Positions 24,401-34,061 of a stretch of DNA of 64,000 nucleotides are shown here, piece after piece. The notes beneath the pieces were generated by a model. That model was not told the DNA's origin. It worked only from the letters and a program-made list of their open reading frames with translations, and searched no databases. The translations under genes were made by a program, and so were the position numbers. Each line of letters begins with the position of its first letter. The first letter of the stretch is position 1. The DNA is from Salvia splendens (lineage: Eukaryota > Streptophyta > Magnoliopsida > Lamiales > Lamiaceae), in NCBI RefSeq assembly GCF_004379255.2, contig NC_056045.1, positions 12,303,593 to 12,367,592 on the forward strand, written 5' to 3'.

Positions 24401-25937
24401 CAGTGGTGATCACTCAAGAAGAAGAACTATGGCGAGAATTCAACAAAATGGGGCTGGAAGTAGTGCAACCACATGAAACAGTGGAAGCGAAAATTGCCAC
24501 CTTAGTGATGGAACCAGATTTGAGAACTCAAATTATAAACGCACAAAGACAAGATGACATCATGGAAAAGATTCGAGAAAAAGTACGATCTGGTGATGGA
24601 AAAAATTTTAAAGAAGAAGCAGACAATGCTCTCACCTTCGATGGGAGAATCTGTGTGCCAAATAATGATGAGCTCAGAAATAAGATTTTGAGTGAAGCTC
24701 ATGACACACCGTATACTGCCCATCCAGGGAGCACTAAGATGTATCAAGACTTGAAAAAGAAATTTTGGTGGGATGGTATGAAAAGAAGCGTTACCATGTT
24801 CGTGGAAAGATGCCTAGCATGCCAGCAAGTTAAGGCATTGCACCAACGACCTCATGGGAAATTGCAACCTTTAGAAATCCCTGAGTGGAAATGGGATCAT
24901 ATAACAATGGACTTTGTAATAGGTCTGCCTAAAACCAAACGAGGAAATACTGCTATCTGGGTTATCGTTGACCGCCTTACCAAGTGTGCTCATTTCATTC
25001 CCATTCATATCACTTATGGGTCAGAGAATTTAGCTCAGTTGTATGTCCAAGAAATCGTACGTCTACATGGAATCCCGATAACAATCACCTCGGATCGAGA
25101 TCCGAAACTCACCTCAAGGGTTTGGAAAAGCTTGCAGAAGGAACTGGGCTCAATACTAAATTTTAGCACAGCATTTCATCCACAAACGGATGGACAGTCA
25201 GAAAGAACGATTCAGACCCTAGAAGATATGTTACGAGCAGTCATACTGAATAGAGGAGGTAGTTGAGAATCCGTTTTGCCTTTGCATACAACAATAGCTA
25301 CCAGGCGACCATTGATATGGCACCATACGAGGCATTATATGGAAGAAAGTGCAGATCGCCACTTTACTGGGATGAAGTTGGTGAAAGAAAAATGCTAGGT
25401 CCAGATTTGATAAATGACATGATTGAGATCGTGAGGCAAATTCGATTGAGAATCAAGGAGGCACAAGATCGGCAAAAGTCTTATTTCGATGCACGTCGGA
25501 CGGAGTTGAAGTTTAACATCGGAGATAAGGTGTTTTTGAAGATATCTCCTTCTAAAGGGATAACTAGGTTTGGAATCAAAGGAAAATTGAAGCCACGTTT
25601 CATCGGGCCTTACGAGGTTCTTGACGAAGTAGGTCCGGTGGCATATCGTTTGGCATTACCACCAAGCTTGGGAAATGTACACAACGTGTTTCATGTGTCT
25701 CAACTCCGGAAATATGTTTATGACCCGAAGCACATAATCCACTATGAAGAGGTTAGTCTAACACCAGATTTAAACTATGAAGAGAAACCTATAGCTATCC
25801 TTGATCAAAAGATACAACAGTTACGGAATAAGTCAATATCAACAGTGAAAGTTTTGTGGAATCACCATGGACAAGAAGAGGCAACATGGGAGTTAGAGGA
25901 GAAAATGAGAGAACAATACCCAGAAATGTTTATGTAA
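21412..25937 (+). pseudogene. Gag-Pol of the outer Tekay-like element (two stops and a frameshift)
   Basis: Start taken at [11 protein letters not shown] (21412), which matches the [10 protein letters not shown] start of the inner gag-pol; an ATG 18 bases upstream is also in frame. Order: Pro/Arg-rich N terminus, gag domain ([11 protein letters not shown] to KIMGAQ), CCHC knuckle [14 protein letters not shown], protease [13 protein letters not shown] with FIDD (near 23617), RNase H ([10 protein letters not shown]), integrase with HHCC and DDE motifs, GPY motif and a chromodomain-like C terminus ([19 protein letters not shown]). Breaks: TAG at 24391-24393 just after RNase H; TGA at 25264-25266 where the inner element has Trp; and loss of about 10 bp near 25275 between TTTG repeats. 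It cannot encode a full Pol. Confidence 0.9.
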
Positions 25938-25945
25938 GAAACAAC

Positions 25946-25964
25946 AAATTTCGGGACGAAATTT
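25946..25964 (+). promoter_or_regulatory. Hairpin after gag-pol of the outer element
   Basis: AAATTTCG, three bases, CGAAATTT: an 8-bp perfect stem between the gag-pol stop and the polypurine tract. The same hairpin lies at 11154-11172 in the inner element. Confidence 0.6.
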
Positions 25965-25969
25965 TTTTT

Positions 25970-25983
25970 GAAGGAGGAGAGGA
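25970..25983 (+). promoter_or_regulatory. Polypurine tract of the outer element
   Basis: GAAGGAGGAGAGGA lies directly before the 3' LTR, as expected for plus-strand priming. Confidence 0.85.
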
Positions 25984-27283
25984 TGTGACAACCCGAACTT
26001 TTGATGTTATAAATGTAAGAAGTGACGGCTAAATATGTATATGTCCCTCTTTTTCCCAACTTTAAAAATATATATATAATAAAAAAATAAATAAACTAAT
26101 TAATAAAAGAATATTATTTTTTTTTTTCAAGAATAGCTTTGATGAGTCAAGAGTAGGTTATATTAGTCATTTTGTTGACTAATCAAAGCTAAGAATGTAG
26201 GCTTGATTAGTAAATAGTACGTGTCATGAATTGTACATAAAAGATACCAATGAACACTTATATATATGTATGTGATCTTCTGTTACACCTCTTTGAGGTT
26301 TTAAAAAAAAAGAGAGAGATTACACCACTTCATAAAATTCACATCTACACTAAAACATACGCCGGGTTTTGACGTGAAACAAGAAGCAACACAAAGAAGG
26401 AGATTTACGAAGAAAGTAACGACGGAAAACGAAGGATCTTTTCCTAATAGTTGGAAAGTAAATAAGGTGAGCTTTCCATCCTACATACTAATGTGGATAA
26501 AAATCGCAAAGTAATTTCGAGATTTGTTATGGTGAAAATCCAAACTCATGCTCGTCAATGTTATTGTCCCGTCAGAAATGATTTATGCCTATCTGCCTTG
26601 GTTATGCCAAATATGTTATAATCGAATTTGGGTTCAAGTAAGGCCGCAAACCTTGCTTGGACTAGTGTACACAAATGGACCGTGAGCCGTTGGCCGGTCA
26701 TGTGACCGTCGTGGAAGGTGGCCACCTTCCCGGTACACAAATGTTAAGATATGGCAAATGAACTTAGACCGCGGTTGAACATAGAATTTTAGCAAGCTCA
26801 GGCCTTTTAAGTAAAAAAAAAATCCATGAGTGTTGCTGTAATGATGTGACAATATTTTCAAATATATAATTGTATTTTTCGGCATTGTGTTCACTGAGTA
26901 CTCCTGTACTCAGCTCTGTATGTATTTCTAAACGTGCAGGTTGAGCTGCAAAACGGTGAAGCAAGGGGGTTGAGAGAAAGTTCTTTTGAGTTGATCTAGT
27001 AAGACCTCCGAGGTTTATGTCTCTATACATGAAACTGTGTTGTTTACTTCCGCTGTGAAAACTATAACTTCAAATCCTATTTTGTATCATAACGATATCC
27101 TTTGATCCTATATTACTCCTACTCAAGTATTTCAGGATGTATACATGATATTTTTATAATTTCCGTCTGAATTTGTACTTGTTATTACTTATCCCTTTTT
27201 CCTCATCCCCACTTCTCTTAACCCTCCCCTTTTAGTCACGAATTTTTTGTACTATACTATCCATAGGTAGTGCGGCCGTGACA
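25984..27283 (+). repeat. 3' LTR of the outer retrotransposon
   Basis: 1300 bp, same ends as the 5' LTR. It follows a purine tract and is followed directly by resumed caulimovirid ORF2 sequence. Confidence 0.92.
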
Positions 27284-28152
27284 AGAAATCACTTTCCAAA
27301 TCCTTCCCAACTTTGGGAATCTGATGATCGTTTTAAAGATCAAAAGTATTATGAGTTCATTCTAGTGGACTCTGATTCAGTGGAAATAACTCACAATTAC
27401 GATAGATCTAAAGAGATTGAATACTCAAAATGTGTTATCAAAAGAGTTCATACTCCTACCACTTTTGGTGGTCAAAGTGAATTCAAAATGTTCCCAGTTA
27501 ACCACCCAGCTCAGGGGTATAATTACATTGATTATAAGAATGCTTGGTTTAGAGCTTTTTTAGTTAGACCCTTCAACCACTCTTGGTTCATAACTTTCCA
27601 CCACAACTGTGATAAACAACCTCCCGTCTGGTTTGTTGATTGGTGGAGAAAAATGGGGTCTTCTATCCAAATTCTTCATCTTCAAATTCAAGAAGGTTTT
27701 AATGTCTTTGCAGAGTTTTCGACTCTAAAAAATTATAAAAAGCTCATCATCTTCCACGCTGAATTCAAAATTCCTTGGATTTTTGCATGAGATTTCAATT
27801 TTGAGAAAATTTATCCAGACCCTACCCTTATTCTCTGACAAGGGTCTATAAAGTCAAATGGTGGGCGAGGTTCCAAAATCATATTGGAACTGAACTGGCT
27901 GTTAGACATTTTTTAAGCACTGGTGAAAAAGTGATTTATCAAAAAAATGATAAAGGAAAAGAAAAAACAGAAACAGCCAAGAAGGCCAACAGTTCAGGAC
28001 AGAAAATTGATAGTTATATGGACCATCTTCCAGATAATATCAAGAAAGAATTCTTTGAATATCTGGCGCAAAACTCTGTTTCTTCAAGATCAAAATCTGA
28101 AGAATCCGTCTCCTCAGACCCTATTAGGGATCAAGACCCTTATAACTTTTAA
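27284..28152 (+). pseudogene. Caulimovirid ORF2, 3' part, copy A (resumes after the retrotransposon)
   Basis: Continuation of ORF2. The frame is open from the insertion edge to a TGA at 27788-27790. Further stops follow, and then another frame carries VKWWARFQNHIGTE (near 27850) and an acidic Ser-rich tail ending at 28152. The middle has many aromatic residues (WFVDWWRKMG, YKNAWFRAFLV, SWFITFHHNC), suggesting a folded domain. An apparent start at 27278 is a GTG in the LTR end and is not real. No family known to me can be named for this domain. Confidence 0.6.
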
Positions 28153-28238
28153 TATCTCTTAATTTTCAGGAAAATAGCAATCAAAGAGGAAAAAAAAAGA
28201 AGAAACAAAATTATCCATATAATGCTTGCTGCACAGAG

Positions 28239-28487
28239 ATGCCATTAAGAAAGAATTTTGGTCATGAAGTCAGAAGATTAGAAGAAGAAATCAAAAATCA
28301 AGAAAGAAAGATCAAGGTCTTCTATGAAATCCGAAGAAGTAGAGAAAGAATTTCTGGATTTATCAGATTCAAGGAAGACCATGAAAGAAAGATGAGAACT
28401 ATCGAAGAGCTTATTCAAAGGAGAATCAAAATCATCAAAGAACGCAAAAGAAGGATTCACATCATCCAAATCATACTAGCTGCCTAA
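28239..28487 (+). CDS. Small basic coiled-coil ORF at the 3' end of caulimovirid copy A
   Basis: An 82-codon ORF between the end of ORF2 and the viral promoter. It is almost entirely Lys, Arg, Glu and Ile in heptad-like spacing (VRRLEEEIKNQERKIKVF near the start, KIIKERKRRIHIIQIIL at the end), so it predicts as a basic helical or coiled-coil protein. Caulimoviruses encode a small virion-associated protein with an N-terminal coiled coil and a basic C terminus; this ORF could be an analogue, or it could be the tail of ORF2. The start is uncertain, as the frame is open upstream. It is the only viral ORF here without an obvious break. Confidence 0.4.
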   Translation: MPLRKNFGHEVRRLEEEIKNQERKIKVFYEIRRSRERISGFIRFKEDHERKMRTIEELIQRRIKIIKERKRRIHIIQIILAA

Positions 28488-28666
28488 TCGAAAGATTGTC
28501 AGAATATTTGCCACAAAAGACAAAAGTTTTATCACAATTTTCCAAGAGTATACTAAAAGTCAAGAGTTATCATCAAAGGTGTCCACCACTTCCCAAGATG
28601 ATAAGCACGTAGTATTTATTGTAATCTTTTGCAATATAATATTATGTAATAATTAACTTTGTAGCT

Positions 28667-28675
28667 CTATAAATA
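28667..28675 (+). promoter_or_regulatory. Probable pararetroviral TATA box
   Basis: CTATAAATA sits about 180 bases after the last viral ORF and 400 bases upstream of the primer-binding site, where the pregenomic RNA promoter is expected. Confidence 0.6.
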
Positions 28676-28867
28676 GCTTGTAAATTAAGGAGAAAGGGCA
28701 CACCGGTCTTAGAGTTTTTAGACCATTGCTCTCTTCCTCCTCCCTCTGTAACCCTTGAAGTTTTTAAGCCACAAGTTAGTTTTCAAAACTCATACTTTGT
28801 TTTATTTAGTATCTTTCATATTGCCTAGTTTATCATGCTTAATCAGTACACCATCCAAGTGGAGTCC

Positions 28868-28988
28868 ATTTTGCTATACTTGCCTAGCTGCAAGATGATC
28901 TCGGTGGATTTTTCATTGGATTTCAATGTTGTGGAAACCATTTTGATATACTTGCCCAGCTGCAAGATGATCTCGGTGGATTTTCCAT
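28868..28988 (+). repeat. Two-copy direct repeat in the viral leader
   Basis: Bases 28868-28918 and 28940-28988 are near-identical (period 72). Both contain CTTGCC(T/C)AGCTGCAAGATG and ATCTCGGTGGATTTT. The only differences I see are a few single bases. The pair lies about 80 bases upstream of the primer-binding site. Confidence 0.85.
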
Positions 28989-29070
28989 ACGTTATTTACC
29001 TGTCATCATACCTCTTCATTCATATTTCTTATTCAAATAACAGAATAATTAATCTGGGATTGATTCAATT

Positions 29071-29083
29071 TGGTATCCGAGCC
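29071..29083 (+). promoter_or_regulatory. tRNA-Met primer-binding site opening caulimovirid copy B
   Basis: TGGTATCCGAGCC differs at one base from the usual TGGTATCAGAGCC, the complement of the 3' end of plant initiator tRNA-Met. It defines position 1 of the viral genome by convention. The one mismatch may have arisen after integration. Confidence 0.8.
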
Positions 29084-29329
29084 ATTTCGATGGCGGTAAT
29101 GTATATTAACCGGTGTTCTATGTTTACTTGTCATGTTACTCAAAGCAGAATAGGTAAGGACTATTTTAGATCTGAATCTAGTAAAAGAAGCGTTGGAATT
29201 CAGGATTGGTAAACTTGTAAATCGGTTGGTAAGCCTTGAATTTAGGTGTTCCACGTATAGTGTTCCCCTTCGACCAGCTTCTTTCTACTAAAACAGATCC
29301 TTTTTAAACCCTTATCCCTCTGTTTGTCC

Positions 29330-30677
29330 ATGGCCAGTAAATTGGTAAATCTGTTAAGACCCAAAACTGAAAAGAAATATGATAAAAATATTGTTTCCAG
29401 TAATGAGATTCATGCACCCATTAATTACTTAGATTGAAGTATCCCTAAAGAAAAGGTTGAAAATTTTTATAAAATAGGTCTTATAGATTTTAGGACTGCC
29501 TTTTCTATAAGGACTCATGAAGAAACTAGAAGTATCTTGCGCAAGTCAGAAAGCTTTCCTCTCCTCAATAAAGATTCTATAAAAATATATAGAAAAAGGC
29601 CATAGGTATGCCCATTTTGGTCTAGCCCAAATTGTTGTCAAACCTTTAGTCCATATAGGAGTCGACACACCCATTTACCTAGCTTTGAGTGACAAAAGAC
29701 TTAAGAAATATCAAACTTCTATCTTAGCCATGGTCCAAACTAATATTTGTAATGGCCCAATATACTTCAACTGCTCCCCGAACTTTTCTGTTGATCTGAC
29801 AGACCCTATGATTTTAGAATCCCTTGTGCTTGACATTCAGATACATGGAAATGAGTTTCATAATTGCAAAAATTTTGCTGTCATGTTCAGAGTCTACCTT
29901 AGGCTTATGTCTTCAAATTTGAACCCTAAATTTAGTAAGAACCCTTTTGTGAAAGGAGAAACTATTCTCTTAAAAGTAGATGTTGAACAATCCACAACAT
30001 ACACTCCTAAACGTCTTAAATGGAATCAAATGACAATTCCAAGTCAGTTTATTATAAAAGAACCTCAAATCCCCAGGGACATTGAAAGGAGAGAACCATC
30101 TCAAATAATTGAAGAACCTGATGGTACTATAACAGTCAAATTTGATAGGACAAATTCTTTCTCAAACTACAGAATCAATAGAAGCTTTAGATATGAGGAT
30201 AGTAGAGCTTCCTGTTCAGATATTCCTAGTCCTTCCGAGTGAAACTGGACGTTCAAAACACCTATACCACAGTCAAACTCCCCGGTTGAAGAAAATATAG
30301 GTGACCCTTACTCACCCACTAGAAGTACTATGGTCATAACTCTTAATAAAGAATTTACACCAGATATGGAGTATTTGAATAAAGAATTAAGTTCTCCTTT
30401 TTACAAAGAAAAAGAAAGATGGTTTAACAAATTAGATAATAAGATTAGAAGCAAAATAAAGAATGAATGGATGAATGAAATGAAAAGAATAAAATCAAAC
30501 ATTCTTTTTTATGATTTTATAGCAATATACCTCTCTTCAGAAGGATGGTATGATTGTTTTAAAAAACCTACCATTGAAGTTAATTCAAGTCTTATAAAAA
30601 ATGGTGTTTGTCAAATAACGATATATCATTTCGGCAGTTCATCCTCTTCTTCAATCTTTAAAAATTCAAACTTATAA
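29330..30677 (+). pseudogene. Caulimovirid movement protein domain, copy B
   Basis: Starts at the ATG at 29330, the first in frame after the primer-binding site. The same 30K-type motifs as in copy A follow (GVDTPI, GPIYFNC). Breaks seen: TGA at 29435-29437; loss of two A in the run near 29583, which shifts the frame; and TGA at 30240-30242, where copy A has AGA. The frame then continues to 30677. Relative to copy A the A-run near 30560 keeps the frame here, so the two copies carry different lesions. Confidence 0.8.
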
Positions 30678-30679
30678 AG

Positions 30680-31798
30680 GGGAAATTATTGCAGACCCTT
30701 TTAAACAAACTAAAAAGCCTAATGAAAAAAATCCTACTGAAAATGAAGAATTACAGAGAATTATCCAGCAGAATAATTATTCAAACCAAATTCTTAACAC
30801 TATTGCTAACCAAGTAGATATTATTTCCACCAAGAGCCCTTCACCCGTCAAACAGAGTATCCTGAATGATACTTCTAGACCTTTTTCAGAAGTAATGATA
30901 TTCTTAGAAATAAGAATGTAACTTTTAACCTAAAAACAGAAAAATTATTAACAAAAGTTTCTGAAAAACTTGGTGAGCCAAGTACCTCTAATACTAATGT
31001 CATCAAGAAAATCATGAATCAAGTTCTGAACAAGCAAGTTGTTCTTCCTCTGATACGGAGAATGATTCTGTTGAAAAATTAAAAGAAGTTTTCAAAAAGT
31101 CTGATAACTCCCCCTTTAAGATTAACAGGATATTTAAAAGAAAAAAGTTTAATAGTAATAAAAATTATTATAATAGACCTTCACCCGCAGATATGCTTTA
31201 TGAAGAAAGAGGACAATTTCATAAATCTAGTTACGACGGAAATTCAATAACAGAATGGAAAATAGATGGAAAATCTGAGTATGAAATCCTTAATACTTTG
31301 CGAGAAATGGGAATGGCAAAGATTGCTTATAGGTACAATGGAATTTCTGAAAGAGAAGCTTGCATCCTTCTTGTTAATGGTTTTACTGGTCAATTAAAAA
31401 ATTGGTGGGATAATGCTTTAGATCTTGGAAGAAAGGAACAAATTTTAAGCCATGTTGTGAGTATTGAAGACCAAGATGGAGAAATAAAAGAAACAAGCGA
31501 TGCTTGTGATTTCCTTGTAGTCACTATTTCAATGTATTTTATTGGAAACCCGAGAGAGGAGTATAACAGTTCTTCCATCATCCTGACCAATCTTAGATGC
31601 CCTTCCTTATCTGATTATAGGTGGTATAAGGATGTCTTCATAACCCAGGTTCTTAAAAGAAATGACTGTAATCAAGCTTTCTGGAAAGAAAGGTTCATTG
31701 CAGGATTACCCAAACTTTTTAATGAAAGAATAATACAAAAAATCAAAGATGATATAGATTCTGAGAATATTCCTTTTGAAAATATTACTTTCGGGTAA
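30680..31798 (+). pseudogene. Caulimovirid coat protein domain, copy B
   Basis: Same domain as 1205-2392. From 31193 to 31798 the frame is clean and includes EWKIDGKSEYEI, GFTGQLKNWWDNAL and YRWYKDVF. Upstream, single-base losses near 30886 and 31003 break the Ser/Lys-rich N-terminal part. The frame ends at TAA 31796-31798. The inserted piece found in copy A at 2354-2377 is absent. Confidence 0.75.
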
Positions 31799-31837
31799 TT
31801 ATTTGCTTTTATCAAGAAAAAAGGCTTAGCCCTATGC

Positions 31838-32428
31838 ATGGAAATAAAAATACAAAACAAATACAGAAAATATAAACAGAAAGAGAAGAGCGAATTAGGA
31901 TGTTTCTGTGAAATGTTTGGAATTGAAAAGATTGAAGCCCCTTCTTCTATGATTAAAAGGAAGACTAGGAAGATTAAAAAAGAATCACAAAGGTCTGAAT
32001 ATAAACCTTACAAAAATAAATTTAGAAGAACAAAACCTAAAAGAACTTATAAACCAACCAATGATAAAGGAAAAAGTGATATAAAATGTTGGTATTGTAA
32101 AAAATTAGGACACACTGAAGACCAATGTTGGAAGAAAAAGAAGAAGAACATTAGACTAATAGGTAAACAAATCAATAATCTTTTAAGAGAAAAGGATAAC
32201 TCTTCTAACTCAGAAAGTGAGTCCGGTCAAGAAATAGAAGAGATGCTAGATACCTCTGACGAAAGTGATTATCATAGTAGTATTGAACATGGAAAAGATA
32301 TTTGCAAAAATTGTATCCACGTCATATCTAAAGAAAAGAAAGAAGTCATCTTTGATCTTATCCAAGAAATCCCAGATACCGATATAAGGGATAATTACCT
32401 TAATAAGTTAAAAGATTTCATTCTTTAA
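31838..32428 (+). pseudogene. Caulimovirid CCHC knuckle and linker, copy B
   Basis: Lys/Arg-rich region with the knuckle CWYCKKLGHTEDQC, then the Ser/Glu/Asp linker. It is open where copy A has a stop (2772). It ends at TAA 32426-32428, where copy A reads GAA. Bases 32429-32769 continue the linker in broken frames and hold no other feature. Confidence 0.75.
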
Positions 32429-32769
32429 GAACCTTCTACTTCTAAGAGGATAAACATCAATGAACAATTTAGTCTAAATAAACTGTGGGATAAATATCCC
32501 TATCAAAGCATATCTAAACAAATAACAACCAAAGACCTCCAAAGTGAAATAATAGCCTTAAAAAATAAATTAATAAAGAATTTTATGATTTAAAAGAAAA
32601 GAACTTTGAAATAGAGACAAAACTCCCTATTATTGAAAATAATAAATAAATTGATAACCGGAAGAATCTTGATCCAGAAAATAACTCTATAAAAGTTATC
32701 CGAGAAATTGAATACCAAAAATGGCATGTTAATATCACTCTTGCGGTTAATGACTTCAAAACCAGTATT

Positions 32770-33354
32770 ATGGCCTTGGTGGATTCAGGAGCAGACCATA
32801 ATATTATCAGAGAAGGTATCGTTCCTACTAAATATTGTGACGAATCCAAAGAAAAACTTTATACTGCTAATAATACCCTTTTAAAAATCAAATACAAACT
32901 CTCCAAAGCTCATATTTGTAACAATGGGTATTGTTTCAAGAATATCTTTACTATTGTTGAAGATATCACATATAATATGATTCTTGGAACACCTTTCATA
33001 ACTCAGATTTATCCTTTCTATGTCAATGATAGTGGTATTACCACCAAAGTTCAGGGAAGAGAAATAAATTTTAAGTTCATCTCTCCCATTAAGAAGCAAG
33101 AAATTCTTAATCTTCAGAATAACTCTATATTCAGACAAATTAATAATATTACCCAAAAACAAAAACAAATTGGTTTTCTAAAAGAAGAATTACCTTTTCA
33201 ACGAATTGAAGACCAACTTAGAACTCCTAAGATCATTTCAAAGATTAAGGAAATTGAAAACAACTTTGTCAAACGAGTTTGTAATGAAATCCCTAATGCC
33301 TTCTGGGATAGAAAGCACCATGTCATTGAATTACCTTATGAAAAGGGTTTATAA
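32770..33354 (+). pseudogene. Caulimovirid protease and start of RT, copy B
   Basis: Begins ALVDSGADHNII, with DSG as the catalytic triplet, and includes ILGTPF. Unlike copy A it runs past 33166 through the RT-proximal linker (EELPFQRIEDQLRTPKII and on). The frame is lost near 33340 by a small indel just before the RT core, giving the TAA at 33352-33354. Confidence 0.75.
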
Positions 33355-34061
33355 AAAGGAGATTACAGAATTATTACATAAGAAACTTATAAGGCCTTCA
33401 AAATCTCCTTGGAGTTATTCTGCCTTTTATGTAGTTAAACAAGCAGAACTTGAAAGAGGAACACCTAGACTAGTCATAAATTATAAACCTCTTAATAAAG
33501 TTCTACAATGGATTAGGTATCCAATCCCCAACAAAAAGGATTTAATAGGAAGACTCTTTAATGCTAAGATATTTTCCAAATTCGACCTCAAGTCTGGATT
33601 TTGGCAAATCCAGATCTCTGAAAAGGATAGATATAAAACAGCCTTCACGGTTCCTTTCGGACATTATGAATGGAATGTCATGCCTTTTGGGCTAAAAAAT
33701 GCCCCCTCCGAATTTCAAAAAATCATGAATGATAACATGAATCCTCTTAGTCATTTTAGTATTGTCTATATCGACGATATTTTAATCTTTTCCCAAGATA
33801 TTGATCAACATATCAAACATTTAGACACTCTCTTAAAAATCATAGAAAAAAATGGATTAGCTATATCCACCCCCAAATTAAAACTATTTCAAACCAATAT
33901 CAGATTTTCAGGACATGTGATTAGCAAAGGAACTTTCAAACCTATCAGCGGGTCGATTTTTTTTACAGACAAATTCCCCGATGAAATAAAAGATAAAAAT
34001 ATTCTTAGGATGCATGAATTACATTTCAGACTTCTTTCCTAATCTTAGGGAGACTTGTAAA
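33330..34061 (+). pseudogene. Caulimovirid reverse transcriptase, copy B, truncated before RNase H
   Basis: The RT core is open from about 33330 to 34042 in one frame. In order it shows RPSKSPWSYSAFYV, GTPRLVINYKPLN, FSKFDLKSGFWQI (first catalytic Asp segment), YKTAF, HYEWNVMPFGLKNAPSEF, and YIDDILIFS (catalytic Asp pair) at about 33768-33794. Homology to copy A stops at about 34061 in the RT-RNase H connection, where TG-rich repeat DNA begins. RNase H and everything after it are missing. Confidence 0.8.

Larger units (their letters stand above)
5033..27283 (+). mobile_element. Outer LTR retrotransposon, Ty3/gypsy chromovirus (Tekay/Del-like), nested in the caulimovirid
   Basis: LTRs at 5033-6335 and 25984-27283 start TGTGACAACCCGAAC and end GCGGCCGTGACA. 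A primer-binding site follows the left LTR and a polypurine tract precedes the right LTR. The pol order is PR-RT-RNase H-INT, ending in a chromodomain-like segment. The body is split by the inner element at 7337-20551. Flanks are aaaaa (5028-5032) and agaaa (27284-27288), so the target duplication is imperfect at best. It interrupts ORF2 of caulimovirid copy A. Confidence 0.9.
28491..29329 (+). promoter_or_regulatory. Caulimovirid intergenic region and leader between copies A and B
   Basis: No ORF is supported here. It holds a TATA box (28667-28675), a pyrimidine-rich stretch, a 72-bp-spaced leader repeat and the tRNA-Met primer-binding site at 29071. It joins the end of copy A to the start of copy B without host DNA, which shows head-to-tail integration. 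In Caulimoviridae this region drives the pregenomic RNA. Confidence 0.65.
1..34061 (+). other. Head-to-tail endogenous caulimovirid array (copies A and B), split by a retrotransposon at 5033-27283
   Basis: Two copies of one pararetroviral genome lie in the same orientation with a full intergenic region between them. Copy A runs 1-5032 and resumes at 27284; copy B runs from the primer-binding site at 29071 to about 34061. The sequence at 1 recurs at 29475. Removing the 22,251-bp insertion gives a unit of about 7.22 kb, or about 7.66 kb when the 439 bp missing from copy A are counted, which is normal for Caulimoviridae. The domain order MP-CP-PR-RT-RH followed by a second ORF resembles the endogenous florendoviruses, but genus assignment needs a tree. 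Both copies have many breaks. Confidence 0.88.

Noticed and set aside
27278..27283. GTG start for the 170-codon ORF at 27278
   Set aside because: The codon belongs to the LTR end; the viral frame simply enters from the interrupted ORF2.
5028..27288. Target duplication for the outer element
   Set aside because: The flanks aaaaa and agaaa differ at one base and are low complexity, so I do not call a duplication.
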